Positions 48,701-57,304 of a DNA stretch of 64,000 bases are shown here, one piece after another. Position 1 is the first letter of the stretch. Each line of letters opens with the position of its first letter. A program made the translations under genes and the position numbers. Origin of the DNA: Namhaeicola litoreus (GTDB lineage: Bacteria > Bacteroidota > Bacteroidia > Flavobacteriales > Flavobacteriaceae); contig NZ_JBHTMY010000003.1 of assembly GCF_042679565.1 (NCBI RefSeq), positions 1,116,001 through 1,180,000 of the forward strand, given 5' to 3'. The notes beneath the pieces were generated by a model. It did not search any database. It saw only the letters and a program-made list of their open reading frames with translations, and was not told the origin of the DNA.

Positions 48701-48903
48701 GTAATTTCGTAGTTACCATCAAAATCTGTTACCACTCCATTTGATGTTCCCTTTTGAATGATGTTAACGCCAGGCAGTGACGGACCAAATTGGTCTGAAA
48801 CTTTACCTTTAACCAAAGTCTGAGCACCAAGTCCAATGGAAATCATAAAAAGAAAAAATAAAACGACCTTATCCAGGTGTTTAACGTAAAAATATTGTTT
48901 CAT
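45790..48903 (-). CDS. susC: SusC/RagA-family TonB-dependent transporter (pair 2)
   Basis: A 1037-residue SusC. Signal peptide (ending GLGAQ), carboxypeptidase-regulatory-like domain (VKGKVSDQFGPSLPGVNIIQKG), plug with DEVVVIGYGTAKKVNLTGAV, FNIRGFESINGGAPLILVDGVP and VTVLKDGASSAIYGARAAFGVILVQTKTG, then a beta-barrel ending LRTYSIGMTLNF with a terminal Phe as is usual for outer-membrane barrels. It works with the SusD encoded 17 nt downstream. As the outermost PUL operon on the right it carries a near-perfect operator at 48965-49009. Confidence 0.95.
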   Translation of the reverse strand: MKQYFYVKHLDKVVLFFLFMISIGLGAQTLVKGKVSDQFGPSLPGVNIIQKGTSNGVVTDFDGNYEITLQGDSKILVFSFMGYQTKEVNVENKSIVNVILNEDAQSLDEVVVIGYGTAKKVNLTGAVDVATSERLESRAITNVGEGLQGVIPNLNITVVSGDPTESPEFNIRGFESINGGAPLILVDGVPMDLNRINPEDIASVTVLKDGASSAIYGARAAFGVILVQTKTGKIGKVNVQLSSLFSWNKPIYNINQIENGYIYALERNKVATRDGGTPVYDDAYIEALRNYWEDPANNPEYEIVDGTFRNYGNPGLTDDLVNEFSPRQKLDLAISGASDNVNYYTSFGFFNTDGVYNHPKNDNYKRYNVLAKADYKIKDWLIFESQITGNFENSDKPSQVDLNSLIRVEPIRPYIVPLLPGYEQYEGMSWGHAFPEYARLENGGRTKFTNQDVWMKAGVTLTPVKNLVVKSNFSYNFFNRQYESAKTAFETVSQDLEQTNPIVIQGDNTIDVSRDYNQYYVFNAFAEYTLDQFENHYFKFMAGYNQEYGLNTNVRGDANQLVSPNIIDISATTGTRFITGGKSELAIRGLFYRFNYSYKDKYLFETSARYDGTSRFPKDDRFGFFPSFSVGWRISEESFMAGTDDWLDNLKLRYSYGELGNQTFGNNFYPYIPSLNVSTSNFVLSSGQIPMVSPPGLVSPSLTWEKVVSSNFGLDIIMLKNRLDMSFDIYTRDTRDMLLRRIYPETLGANPPQENGADLRTKGWEVSVKWRDNIADDLNYYLNFNLADWTSEITKYENPTGALNEYYKGQQIGEIWGYETIGIIQDEDQLAGIADQNRLGNGWKVGDIEFADLNGDGAISNGNNTLDDPGDTKIIGNTTPRYSYGINGGLQYKGFSFDIFFQGVAKRDYYPSNGNWTWFFPWRSYNGDESWLKNTWTPENRDAYFPEAQLDAKNNVEQTRFLQDASYIRLKNLNIGYTIPPQYTEQAGISTLKVFLAGQNLWESSDIRKPLDPEYVFDASIAYPLLRTYSIGMTLNF

Positions 48904-48964
48904 AATTTTTACTTTTGAGAATTGATTAATAATTTGAGTTTATAAGTTTTAACAATCTTATGGT

Positions 48965-49009
48965 CAATTTTAACAAGAATTTAAGGTATTTGCATCCTGC
49001 ACTATCCTG
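48965..49009 (-). promoter_or_regulatory. PUL operator-promoter, SusC/SusD pair 2
   Basis: Minus strand: CAGGATAGTGCAGGAT (48994-49009), 21 nt, then TAAAATTG (48965-48972), one base away from TANNTTTG. The ATG is 61 nt downstream of the -7 box, exactly as for SusC pair 1. Confidence 0.78.
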
Positions 49010-49300
49010 TTCCTAGTGAACTTACTTGGAGTAACTTAGGTGAGATGATAAAGGATTTTTTTTATCTTATTTTTATGGTTTAAGTGACTATTACTTGGGC
49101 TTGTGATTTTGAAATATCAATTTTCAGCCCCAAAATATTTTTAAAAAAACACAGAAAAATATAGCATTAAAAAAAAGTGATTAGTAGAGTAATTTTGTGC
49201 AAATTTTCACCAAATTTTTATGAGAAGAATTTCCTCGTGAGAAAGAATTTCATTTTAAAAAAAAAGTATAAAACTTTCATCCTATTAGTAGTGGACGGCA
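49010..49300. other. Non-coding border of the PUL
   Basis: About 290 nt of AT-rich sequence (including poly-A runs) upstream of the pair-2 operator. No open frame, hairpin or repeat was recognised. Confidence 0.4.
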
Positions 49301-49771
49301 TCAGATTCTTTCTTTTTCCCTCTCTAGTTTGTTCTTTGCATTCAAAAAATAGGTAAAACTAAGCATGTAATATTACCCAAAACTTCGCGGTGCGTCTCTT
49401 CGTAATAATTGGAATTACTTGTTCTAAGCAGACCTGTGCTTTTATTCATTAATCTAGGGTAGAAAATTTTGAACTAAAACTATTTTTCTTTGTAAAGGCA
49501 TAAGAAAATGTAGCATTCTAGATAGCTATAGATTCATTAGAATCAAAGCTGAATCTGCCCGGTTTAGCGCTGTAATTGCCGCGAATTGCAATGGCACCTT
49601 GTCTTCGTCTACTATGTAACCAGTTACAGATTGCACCTCAATTACACGGACAATAGCCTTATCTATAGAAAAATTGGCTATCCAGAAATGATTCGTAGTG
49701 GTTATAAAAGAGTAAGATTCAATTGGTCTTTGTTGGGAATTTGATTGATAAAAATGAAACCCATCAAGCAA
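49301..49771 (-). pseudogene. Remnant of an outer-membrane beta-barrel receptor
   Basis: Broken coding pieces on the minus strand. The 5' piece (about 49680-49526) reads VQSVTGYIVDEDKVPLQFA followed by AITALNRADSALIL, the typical carboxypeptidase-regulatory-like N-terminal domain of OMP_b-brl_3/TonB-type receptors. The 3' piece (about 49372-49301) reads MLSFTYFLNAKNKLEREKER, the kind of last strand and basic tail with which such barrels end. Between them only some 150 nt remain where about 700 codons would be expected, and frames do not match. It is a deletion remnant at the border of the PUL. Identification is from short motifs only. Confidence 0.45.
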
Positions 49772-50006
49772 ATAGAAATGAAATTGCCGGTAAGTTTTAG
49801 GAAAGATGATCTAACAAAACGATTTTAAATATGTTTAATCCATAAAGGTGAGTTGACAATACTATTGTTGTCATAGTAGTAAAACTGAAATATTCTAAAA
49901 ACTGAGAAAGAAAAACAATCGGTACCTAGCATGAATTACATATTTCTGATTGGGCTATAAGAATGATTTTACACCATTTTTGGAAATAAAATTCTTCTTG
50001 ATTTTT
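49772..50006. other. Intergenic, nothing recognised
   Basis: 235 nt between the receptor remnant and the GNAT gene. AT-rich, with no clear promoter, hairpin or open frame. Confidence 0.4.
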
Positions 50007-50441
50007 TTAAATATTCTTAAACATTACATAATGCCCTCCTATTTGAGGTATATCAAATTCTCCTCCAATGATTTCGTAACCCAATTTTTTATAAAAATCC
50101 AGGGCAACAACACGTGCATTACACCAAATCAAATCAATACCCTTTTCCTTTAAAATCTCTTCTGCTTTGAGCAATACAGCCTTGCCATATCCTTTTTTTT
50201 GATGTTTTTCATCTGTAGCCATACCCCTGAGTCGGTATTGATTCTCTTTAAATAAATCGTTTTCAGCAGGCATAAACGTCGCGATACAAGCTAACTTGTT
50301 ATTTTCATATAATCCCAAATGCAACGTACTCTCCTCAAAATCACCGGGTATTTTTTCACTCAGCGTCATGTTTTTTCTGAGCTCTTGTTTTCTTAGCGCA
50401 TAGGTTTCAGGAGCCGCAATCAGTTTTATTTCTACAGACAT
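50007..50441 (-). CDS. GNAT-family N-acetyltransferase
   Basis: A 144-residue cytoplasmic acetyltransferase. The acetyl-CoA binding motif A is YRLRGMATDEKHQKKGYGKAVLLKAEEILK (R-x-x-G-Y-G-K type). It is followed by LIWCNARVVALDFYKKLGYEIIGGEFDIPQIGGHYVMFK, the usual motif B and C-terminal strand of the family. Substrate unknown. It is the first core gene right of the PUL and precedes no obvious operon partner; the next gene on the same strand starts 78 nt away. Confidence 0.88.
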   Translation of the reverse strand: MSVEIKLIAAPETYALRKQELRKNMTLSEKIPGDFEESTLHLGLYENNKLACIATFMPAENDLFKENQYRLRGMATDEKHQKKGYGKAVLLKAEEILKEKGIDLIWCNARVVALDFYKKLGYEIIGGEFDIPQIGGHYVMFKNI

Positions 50442-50519
50442 AAGAATTTGGATTTAAATAGGCAATCACAAAATTAGAATTAAAAATGATTGAAAATCAC
50501 TAAAACATTTAAAATCAAA

Positions 50520-51677
50520 CTAGTTTTTACTCGCCTTTTTTGAACCCTCGTACATTTCATATTTGACAAAACGACATTCTAAACTGCCGTTAAAAACTTT
50601 GATTTTTTTGGAAGCTCTTAAACCGACACTTTTTATCCCTTGCTCTAAGTCAGAAGTCACGAACCATGCATCCGTGCTAGGATAGCCTTGCTTTAAGGTA
50701 TTTCCAATTTCTTTGTAAAAAGTTGGCACATCAATTTTTAATCTCTCTCCGTAAGGCGGATTAAAACACAATATCGTTTTTCCTTCAAATGGCTTTTCGG
50801 TAGTAAAAAAATCCTTTTTCTCAATTTCGATAAAATCCGCCAAGTTCGCATTTTCAACATTCTGCGTAGCCTTCATCACAGCAGATGGGGCCTTGTCATA
50901 TCCCAAAATTTTTCTCGATGAGCTTCTGATTTTTTTTAACAATGAACTTCTGATAAGTTCATAAAGTTCGGCATCGTAATTCTTCCATTTCTGAAATCCA
51001 AAGGTCGCCCGATTGATATTGGCAGGAATCTGGTTGGCTATCATGGCCGCTTCTATCAACATTGTTCCGCTGCCACACATCGGATCGATAAAATGCTCTG
51101 CGCCGTCATAGCCGGTCATTAAAATTAAGCCCGCCGCAAAAACCTCATTCATAGGGGCAATATTCGTCGCGGTTCTGTAACCTCGCTTATACAATGCTTC
51201 GCCAGAACAATCCAATGAAATGTTGCACTGATCCCTATCAATATGAACATTGATCAGTAAATCAGGTTGCTCTATATCTACATCAGGGCGCTTACCGTAT
51301 TTATCTCTAAAATAATCTGCTACGGCATCTTTACTTTTTAAAGATATGTAATGTGAATGCGTAAAATTCTCGGAGTGAGTAGTCGAATTTAAAGCAAAAG
51401 TCGTTTCCAAATTCATATAATCTTCCCAAACAATGGTCTTAATCCCTTGGTATAATTCTTCTTCATTTAAAATTTGAAAAGTTTTAATGGGAACCAAGAT
51501 CCTAATGGCTGTCCTCAAAGCCAAATTCGCTTTGTACATAAAACCTAAATCTCCTTCGAAGCTCACACTTCTCACGCCTTCTTTAATGTTTTTCGCACCG
51601 AGTTTCAATAATTCTTTCGATAAAATTGGCTCAAAACCAAAAAGTGTTTTGGCGATCATTGTAAAATTGTTCTCCAT
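50520..51677 (-). CDS. THUMP-domain class I rRNA (guanine-N2)-methyltransferase (RlmL-type)
   Basis: A 385-residue RNA methyltransferase. Residues about 50-160 form the THUMP RNA-binding region, and the C-terminal half is a Rossmann SAM domain. Motifs are FIDPMCGSGTMLIEAAMIA (SAM binding) and CFNPPYGERL (NPPY, the amino-methylating catalytic loop). The length equals the N-terminal half of E. coli RlmKL, whose RlmL part makes m2G2445 in 23S rRNA, so that activity is the best guess. Divergent from the downstream methyltransferase gene that starts 66 nt away on the opposite strand. Confidence 0.88.
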   Translation of the reverse strand: MENNFTMIAKTLFGFEPILSKELLKLGAKNIKEGVRSVSFEGDLGFMYKANLALRTAIRILVPIKTFQILNEEELYQGIKTIVWEDYMNLETTFALNSTTHSENFTHSHYISLKSKDAVADYFRDKYGKRPDVDIEQPDLLINVHIDRDQCNISLDCSGEALYKRGYRTATNIAPMNEVFAAGLILMTGYDGAEHFIDPMCGSGTMLIEAAMIANQIPANINRATFGFQKWKNYDAELYELIRSSLLKKIRSSSRKILGYDKAPSAVMKATQNVENANLADFIEIEKKDFFTTEKPFEGKTILCFNPPYGERLKIDVPTFYKEIGNTLKQGYPSTDAWFVTSDLEQGIKSVGLRASKKIKVFNGSLECRFVKYEMYEGSKKASKN

Positions 51678-51743
51678 GCCACAAAACTAAGTTTATTTCG
51701 TGAATATTGTTTTAATTTGCATAGATTAAAAGAAAAAGCCCTA

Positions 51744-52475
51744 ATGATTAAAAAGGAAACAGATTGGTTTCAAGCATGGTTTGATACGCCTTATTATCAT
51801 CAGTTGTATGACCATCGAAATGAAACTGAAGCAGAGGGCTTTATGCTTAATTTAATCGATTTTCTTCAATTAAAGCAGGGTTCTAAAATCTTAGATCTGC
51901 CTTGTGGAAGAGGTAGACATGCTATTTTTTTGAACAAATGTGGATATGATGTGGTAGGTGCAGATCTCTCTGCAAACAACATTGCATTTGCGAATGAATT
52001 TGCAAATGGCAGTCTGAGGTTTACACAGCATGATATGCGGCAGAGCTTAAATTACAAGTACAAAGCCATTTTTAATTTATTTACCAGTTTTGGCTATTTT
52101 GATGAAGATGAAACCAATATTGAAGTCTTAAAAAAGTTTAAAGAAGGTTTAGAAGAAGATGGAATCTTAGTGATTGACTTCTTGAATATTAATAAGATAA
52201 GAAAAAAACTCATCACGACAGAAACCGTTCAGAAAGAAGATATTTTGTTTAAAATTTCAAGAGCTATTCAAAAAGAACAATTAGTTAAGACGATCGAATT
52301 TGAAGCTGATGAACAACAATTTTGTTTTGCGGAAAAAGTGAGAAGCTTTTCTTTTGAAGATTTTGAAAGAATGTCTAGCCTTGCCAGTTTAGAAATTATA
52401 GAAACCTTTGGAAATTATGATCTGGAGCCATTCAATCATGTGCATTCAGATCGATTAATACTCTTATTAAAATGA
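51744..52475 (+). CDS. Class I SAM-dependent methyltransferase
   Basis: A 243-residue soluble methyltransferase. I place the start at the ATG at 51744 (MIKKETDWFQAWFD), which fits the family. The upstream TTG extension overlaps a likely -7 box (TAATTTGC near 51713). The SAM motif I is ILDLPCGRGRHAIFL, followed by VVGADLSANNI, and later ILVIDFLN. Substrate unknown. Its stop overlaps the ATG of the ZIP transporter by 4 nt, so the two genes form an operon. Confidence 0.87.
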   Translation: MIKKETDWFQAWFDTPYYHQLYDHRNETEAEGFMLNLIDFLQLKQGSKILDLPCGRGRHAIFLNKCGYDVVGADLSANNIAFANEFANGSLRFTQHDMRQSLNYKYKAIFNLFTSFGYFDEDETNIEVLKKFKEGLEEDGILVIDFLNINKIRKKLITTETVQKEDILFKISRAIQKEQLVKTIEFEADEQQFCFAEKVRSFSFEDFERMSSLASLEIIETFGNYDLEPFNHVHSDRLILLLK

Positions 52476-53149
52476 GTTATTGGTTTTTGTTACTCGCCGT
52501 TGCCTTAGGTGCAGTTATTGCATTTTATCTTAATCCAGGGAAAAAAGTGCTTCAATTATTACTTTCCTTTAGTGGCGCTTACTTACTGTCTATGACAGTA
52601 TTACATTTAATACCTGAAGTCTACAACGACCATTCACAAAATATTGGGGTTTTTATTTTAATTGGAATTATTATTCAAACGATATTGGAATTTTTTTCTA
52701 AAGGTGCTGAACACGGACATGTGCATATTCATACAAACACCACTAAAATTCCCTGGATACTTTTTATAAGTTTATATATTCATGCTTTTTTGGAAGGAAT
52801 GCCGCTTGGTATTCAAAATAATTCAGAATTATTATGGGCAATTATAATACATAAAATTCCTGTTGCAGTAATTTTAGTCATTTTCCTCATAAAATCCGGC
52901 TTAAAAAAAAGTTATATTCTTGGATTGGTTTTAATTTTTGCTTTCGCGAGCCCCATAGGAAGTTTTTTTGGAGAAAAAATACGTTTTTTACACAATTACC
53001 ACGAAGAAATATCAGCCGTTATCATTGGAATCTTTCTCCATATCTCAACAGCTATTCTATTTGAAAGTTCTGAGAGCCATAAGTTTAACTTACAGAAGTT
53101 TATTGCGATCATTACTGGGTTTTCAGTCGCACTTATTGGTGCCCTTTAA
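52472..53149 (+). CDS. ZIP-family divalent metal transporter
   Basis: A 225-residue inner-membrane protein with about eight transmembrane helices. The metal-binding motifs of ZIP carriers are present: HAFLEGMPLGI in helix 4 and IIHKIPVAVIL in helix 5. The loop between helices 3 and 4 is His-rich (HGHVHIHTN). It likely imports zinc or iron. Translationally coupled to the methyltransferase upstream. It ends 2 nt before the convergent recQ stop. Confidence 0.9.
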   Translation: MSYWFLLLAVALGAVIAFYLNPGKKVLQLLLSFSGAYLLSMTVLHLIPEVYNDHSQNIGVFILIGIIIQTILEFFSKGAEHGHVHIHTNTTKIPWILFISLYIHAFLEGMPLGIQNNSELLWAIIIHKIPVAVILVIFLIKSGLKKSYILGLVLIFAFASPIGSFFGEKIRFLHNYHEEISAVIIGIFLHISTAILFESSESHKFNLQKFIAIITGFSVALIGAL

Positions 53150-53151
53150 GC

Positions 53152-55347
53152 TTAGTTGGCAACTTCGCTTATAAATTTTATCCTCATCAATCTAAGTTCC
53201 TCTTCATCGAACTCTCCATTAAACTCATCTAATGCATTTTTGATTTTATCATTTTTAGCATCCATGAAATAATCAAAAATTTCTTCCTGTTGATCTTCAT
53301 CTAAAATTTCATCCAAATAATACCCAATATTCATTTTTGTACCTGAGTATACGATCTGTTCCATTACTTTGATAAAATCATCCATGGTCAATCCTTTTGA
53401 TCTGGCAATATCATCTAAAGGTATTTTCTTATCGGTATTCTGTATAATGTATAATTTTAAAGCCGAATTTACACCTGTACTCTTTACAACCAGATCATCT
53501 GGCCTTACAATTTCATTTTCATCAACATACTTTGCAATCAGATCGACAAAAGGTTTGCCGTATTTTTTTGCTTTACCCTCTCCCACGCCATGAACACTGG
53601 ATAATTCTTCTATACTTATGGGATATTTTAGCGTCATATCTTCTAAAGATGGATCTTGAAAAACAGCATATGGAGGAACCCCTTTCTGTTTACCAACCTT
53701 TTTTCTGAGATCCTTCAGCATTGCCATCAATGCTTCATCCGTTGCTCCACCTCCCTTATTTGAAGTAATAATATTATTGTCATCTCCTTCTTCATACACA
53801 TGATCTTCGGTCATCAGAAAAGAGACAGGGTTCTCTATAAACTCAAGTCCTTTTTCATTAATTTTCAACACACCATATTGCTCTATCTCTTTAAAAAGTA
53901 AATCAGCCACAAGTACTTGCCTAATCAAGGCCATCCAATGTTTATCGGATTTATCTTTACCCGCACCAAAAAATTCTTGTTTGTGGGTATTATGAGAAGT
54001 TAATAAAGCATTTTCTTTCCCGATTAATGTATTGACGATTTCTTTTGATTTGTATTCCTGATTTGTTTTTTTAACTACTTCCAATAGCAATTTGACATCG
54101 TTCTTTGCCTCAATTTTCTTTTTGGGGTTGCGAACATTGTCATCCATATCTGCGCCCTCACCATTTACTTCGTCAAATTCCTCTCCAAAATAATGCAACA
54201 AGAACTTTCTTCTAGACATACTTGTTTCTGCATAAGCCACAACTTCCTGTAACAATGCATTACCAATTTCTTGTTCAGCGACAGGTTTACCAGCTAAAAA
54301 CTTCTCTAATTTCTCTATGTCTTTATAGGCATAGTACGCTAAACAATAACCCTCACCACCGTCTCTACCGGCTCTTCCAGTTTCCTGATAATAACTCTCT
54401 AAACTTTTTGGAATATCGTGATGTATGACAAATCTGACATCCGGCTTATCGATTCCCATACCAAAAGCGATGGTAGCAACCACAACATCTACATCCTCCA
54501 TCAAAAACATATCCTGGTGTTTAGCTCTGGTTTTAGCATCTAATCCGGCATGATACGGAATTGATTTTATTCCATTCACCTGCAACACCTGTGCAATATC
54601 TTCAACCTTCTTTCTACTCAAACAATAGATAACGCCTGATTTTCCTTTGTAATTTCTCACAAACCGAATGATATCTTTTTCAACATCATTGGTTTTAGGT
54701 CTAACTTCATAAAATAAATTGGGTCGGTTAAAAGAGGCTTTAAAAGTACGAGCATCAGAAATACCTAAGTTTTTGAGTATATCTTCTTGTACTTTTTCTG
54801 TGGCTGTTGCTGTTAAACCGATAATTGGCAGATCACCTATTTGTTTAATTATATTTCTCAAATTTCTGTACTCCGGTCTAAAATCATGACCCCATTCAGA
54901 AATACAATGTGCTTCATCGATAGCAATAAATGAAATTTTTTGCTTTTTTAAAAAATCGACATATTCTTCTTTAGTGAGTGATTCTGGTGCGACATAAAGT
55001 AATTTTGTCACTCCGTTTTCGATATCACTCAATACCTTGTTCACTTCGGTTTTATTCAATGATGAATTCAACACATGAGCCACGCCGTGTTCTGTTGATA
55101 TACCTCTCATTGCATCTACCTGATTCTTCATCAAGGCAATCAATGGTGAAACAACTATGGCCGTTCCTTCTTTTACAAGTGCGGGTAATTGGTAGATTAG
55201 TGACTTACCTCCACCGGTTGGCATTACAACAAAAGTATTATTCCCTTCAATAATACTTTCAATGGCTTGCTTCTGTAATCCCTTAAAACTCGAAAAACCA
55301 AAGTACTCTTTTAGGCTTTCGTTCAAATCAATTTTTACTTCTTTCAT
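53152..55347 (-). CDS. recQ: ATP-dependent DNA helicase RecQ
   Basis: A 731-residue 3'-5' DNA helicase of recombination and fork repair. Helicase motifs are MPTGGGKSLIYQLPAL (Walker A), IDEAHCISEWGHDFRPEY (DEAH plus aromatic-rich loop), IGLTATA and QETGRAGRDG. The middle part has an RQC-type region. An HRDC domain lies at about 515-600 (ALMAMLKDLRKKVGKQKGVPPYAVFQD), and a C-terminal extension follows. Length is typical of Bacteroidota RecQ1. Divergently placed from the kdsD gene (148 nt between starts). Confidence 0.95.
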   Translation of the reverse strand: MKEVKIDLNESLKEYFGFSSFKGLQKQAIESIIEGNNTFVVMPTGGGKSLIYQLPALVKEGTAIVVSPLIALMKNQVDAMRGISTEHGVAHVLNSSLNKTEVNKVLSDIENGVTKLLYVAPESLTKEEYVDFLKKQKISFIAIDEAHCISEWGHDFRPEYRNLRNIIKQIGDLPIIGLTATATEKVQEDILKNLGISDARTFKASFNRPNLFYEVRPKTNDVEKDIIRFVRNYKGKSGVIYCLSRKKVEDIAQVLQVNGIKSIPYHAGLDAKTRAKHQDMFLMEDVDVVVATIAFGMGIDKPDVRFVIHHDIPKSLESYYQETGRAGRDGGEGYCLAYYAYKDIEKLEKFLAGKPVAEQEIGNALLQEVVAYAETSMSRRKFLLHYFGEEFDEVNGEGADMDDNVRNPKKKIEAKNDVKLLLEVVKKTNQEYKSKEIVNTLIGKENALLTSHNTHKQEFFGAGKDKSDKHWMALIRQVLVADLLFKEIEQYGVLKINEKGLEFIENPVSFLMTEDHVYEEGDDNNIITSNKGGGATDEALMAMLKDLRKKVGKQKGVPPYAVFQDPSLEDMTLKYPISIEELSSVHGVGEGKAKKYGKPFVDLIAKYVDENEIVRPDDLVVKSTGVNSALKLYIIQNTDKKIPLDDIARSKGLTMDDFIKVMEQIVYSGTKMNIGYYLDEILDEDQQEEIFDYFMDAKNDKIKNALDEFNGEFDEEELRLMRIKFISEVAN

Positions 55348-55494
55348 TACTAGAATTAGCTATTTTTCAATACTTTTGCGACTAATTAAAATAGAAAATA
55401 CAGGCTGGTTTAGCAAATATCCTGCCAAATGAAATCTTATTTTTTTTGTACTTAAAGATACAGTATTTTTTTTGATAACAAATTCCAACCCATC

Positions 55495-56460
55495 TTGAAA
55501 AACGATAAAAATATCTTAAAATCTGCCCAAAACACTTTTCAAATTGAGGCTGATGCAATTTTACATTTAAAAGAACTTCTCGATCAAGACTTTAGTAAAG
55601 CTGTAGAAACCATACTAAATTCAAAGGGTAGAGTGATTATAACAGGCATTGGAAAAAGTGCCATTATCGGAAACAAAATAGTAGCCACACTTAATTCAAC
55701 CGGTACACCGGCTATTTTTATGCATGCCGCTGATGCCATTCATGGAGACCTGGGAAATATACAAGAGAACGATGTGGTAATTTTCATTTCTAAAAGTGGA
55801 AATACCCCCGAAGTAAAAGTATTGATTCCTCTGATCAGAAAATCTTCCAACAAGATTATTGCCATCACAGGAAATCCGGATTCCTATATTGGGCAAAATG
55901 CTGATATTGTTTTAAATACCTATGTTGAAAAAGAAGCCTGCCCCAACAACCTTGCCCCTACAACCAGTACAACTGCACAATTGGTCATGGGAGATGCTCT
56001 ATCGATATGCTTGTTGGAGCAAAGGGATTTTTCGAGCAATGATTTTGCAAAATATCACCCTGGAGGTGTATTGGGAAAACAGCTTTACCTAAGAGTAAAA
56101 GATTTAATGGTTAAAAATGCCAAACCCAATGTAAATCCTAATTCTTCTATTAAAGATGTTATTTTTGAAATTTCTGACAAGCGTCTCGGGATGACCGTGG
56201 TTTCAGAAGATCAAAATGTCGTCGGAATTATCACAGATGGAGATTTAAGAAGAATGTTAGAAAAAAATGATGAAATTGGTCATTTAAGTGCCAAAGACAT
56301 TATGTCTAAAAATCCAAAAAGTATTGGTCCAGATGAAATGGCAGTCGATGCCGTGAAAGTCATGAAAAAACACGATATTTCGTCAATTTTAGTTTTAGAT
56401 CAGGGTATTTATCAAGGAATTATTCATTTCCAAGATTTATTAAAAGAGGGTCTGATTTAA
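55495..56460 (+). CDS. kdsD: KpsF/GutQ-family arabinose-5-phosphate isomerase
   Basis: A 321-residue enzyme that converts ribulose 5-phosphate to arabinose 5-phosphate for Kdo and lipopolysaccharide synthesis. The SIS domain (about 35-185) has GRVIITGIGKSAIIGNKI, FISKSGNTPEVK and TTSTTAQLVMGDAL. Two CBS domains follow (about 205-321: VGIITDGDLRRML, ISSILVLD). No ATG is available near the 5' end. The frame starts with TTG at 55495, which is therefore the likely start codon. It leads an operon with tatC, a YdeI-like gene and lptB, all spaced by 0-20 nt. Confidence 0.92.
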   Translation: MKNDKNILKSAQNTFQIEADAILHLKELLDQDFSKAVETILNSKGRVIITGIGKSAIIGNKIVATLNSTGTPAIFMHAADAIHGDLGNIQENDVVIFISKSGNTPEVKVLIPLIRKSSNKIIAITGNPDSYIGQNADIVLNTYVEKEACPNNLAPTTSTTAQLVMGDALSICLLEQRDFSSNDFAKYHPGGVLGKQLYLRVKDLMVKNAKPNVNPNSSIKDVIFEISDKRLGMTVVSEDQNVVGIITDGDLRRMLEKNDEIGHLSAKDIMSKNPKSIGPDEMAVDAVKVMKKHDISSILVLDQGIYQGIIHFQDLLKEGLI

Positions 56461-56479
56461 TTTTTAAAACACCTTATTT

Positions 56480-57301
56480 ATGAGTGATGCTAAAAATGAT
56501 ATGTCCTTTCTGGACCATTTAGAGGTTTTACGTTGGACATTGATTCGATCTTCTCTATCAATTTTGGTGTTTAGCGCTATTGCTTTCACCTTTAAAGATT
56601 TTATTTTTGAGAAGATCATTCTGAAACCCAAAGACCCAAGCTTTGCTACCTATGAGTTCTTGTGTAATATTTCTCAAAAGCTAGGTACTGATGGTCTTTG
56701 TATCGACGAAATTCCTTTTCTTGTGCAAAGTAGAACAATGGCAGGACAGTTTTCTGCGCATATTTGGACTGCTATTGCCGTAGGTTTTATTTTAGCCTTC
56801 CCATTTATTTTATTTGAATTTTGGAAATTTATTAAACCAGGGCTGTACGACAACGAAAAGAAGCATGCGCGATTATTTATTTTTGTGTCGTCCCTCCTTT
56901 TTTTTATTGGAGTTTTATTTGGCTATTATGTCATAACACCACTTTCGGTTAATTTTTTAGGTTCATACCGTGTGGCAGAGGAAGTAAAAAACAATATCGA
57001 TTTAGCGAGTTATATCGGTCTACTGAAAGCATCTTGTCTTTCTGCCGGATTGTTGTTTGAATTACCCGTGATTATCTTCTTCTTAACAAAACTCGGATTA
57101 GTAACACCCGAATTTTTAAAGAAATACAGAAAATATGCTATTGTTCTAGTGCTAATATTGGCAGCTTTAATTACACCTCCAGACGTGATCAGTCAGATAA
57201 TTGTCACAATTCCCATGGTTATTTTATATGAGCTAAGTATAAAAATTTCAAAATTCATTGTCAAAAAAGAGAAAAAAGCGGAACTAAAGAAGCAAAAATA
57301 G
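56480..57301 (+). CDS. tatC: Twin-arginine translocase subunit TatC
   Basis: A 273-residue integral membrane protein, the substrate-receptor subunit of the Tat pathway for folded proteins. The diagnostic N-terminal motif MSFLDHLEVLRWTLIRS is present, followed by six hydrophobic helices, with FPFILFEFWKFIKPGLYDNEKKHAR in the middle and ALITPPDVISQ near the end. The insert between helices 1 and 2 (residues 45-75) is typical of Bacteroidota. It lies 19 nt after kdsD. Confidence 0.95.
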   Translation: MSDAKNDMSFLDHLEVLRWTLIRSSLSILVFSAIAFTFKDFIFEKIILKPKDPSFATYEFLCNISQKLGTDGLCIDEIPFLVQSRTMAGQFSAHIWTAIAVGFILAFPFILFEFWKFIKPGLYDNEKKHARLFIFVSSLLFFIGVLFGYYVITPLSVNFLGSYRVAEEVKNNIDLASYIGLLKASCLSAGLLFELPVIIFFLTKLGLVTPEFLKKYRKYAIVLVLILAALITPPDVISQIIVTIPMVILYELSIKISKFIVKKEKKAELKKQK

Positions 57302-57304
57302 ACG

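Noticed and set aside
51717..51743. TTG-initiated extension of the SAM methyltransferase
   Set aside because: The extension overlaps a likely promoter box and adds residues that do not look like part of the domain; the ATG at 51744 is preferred.
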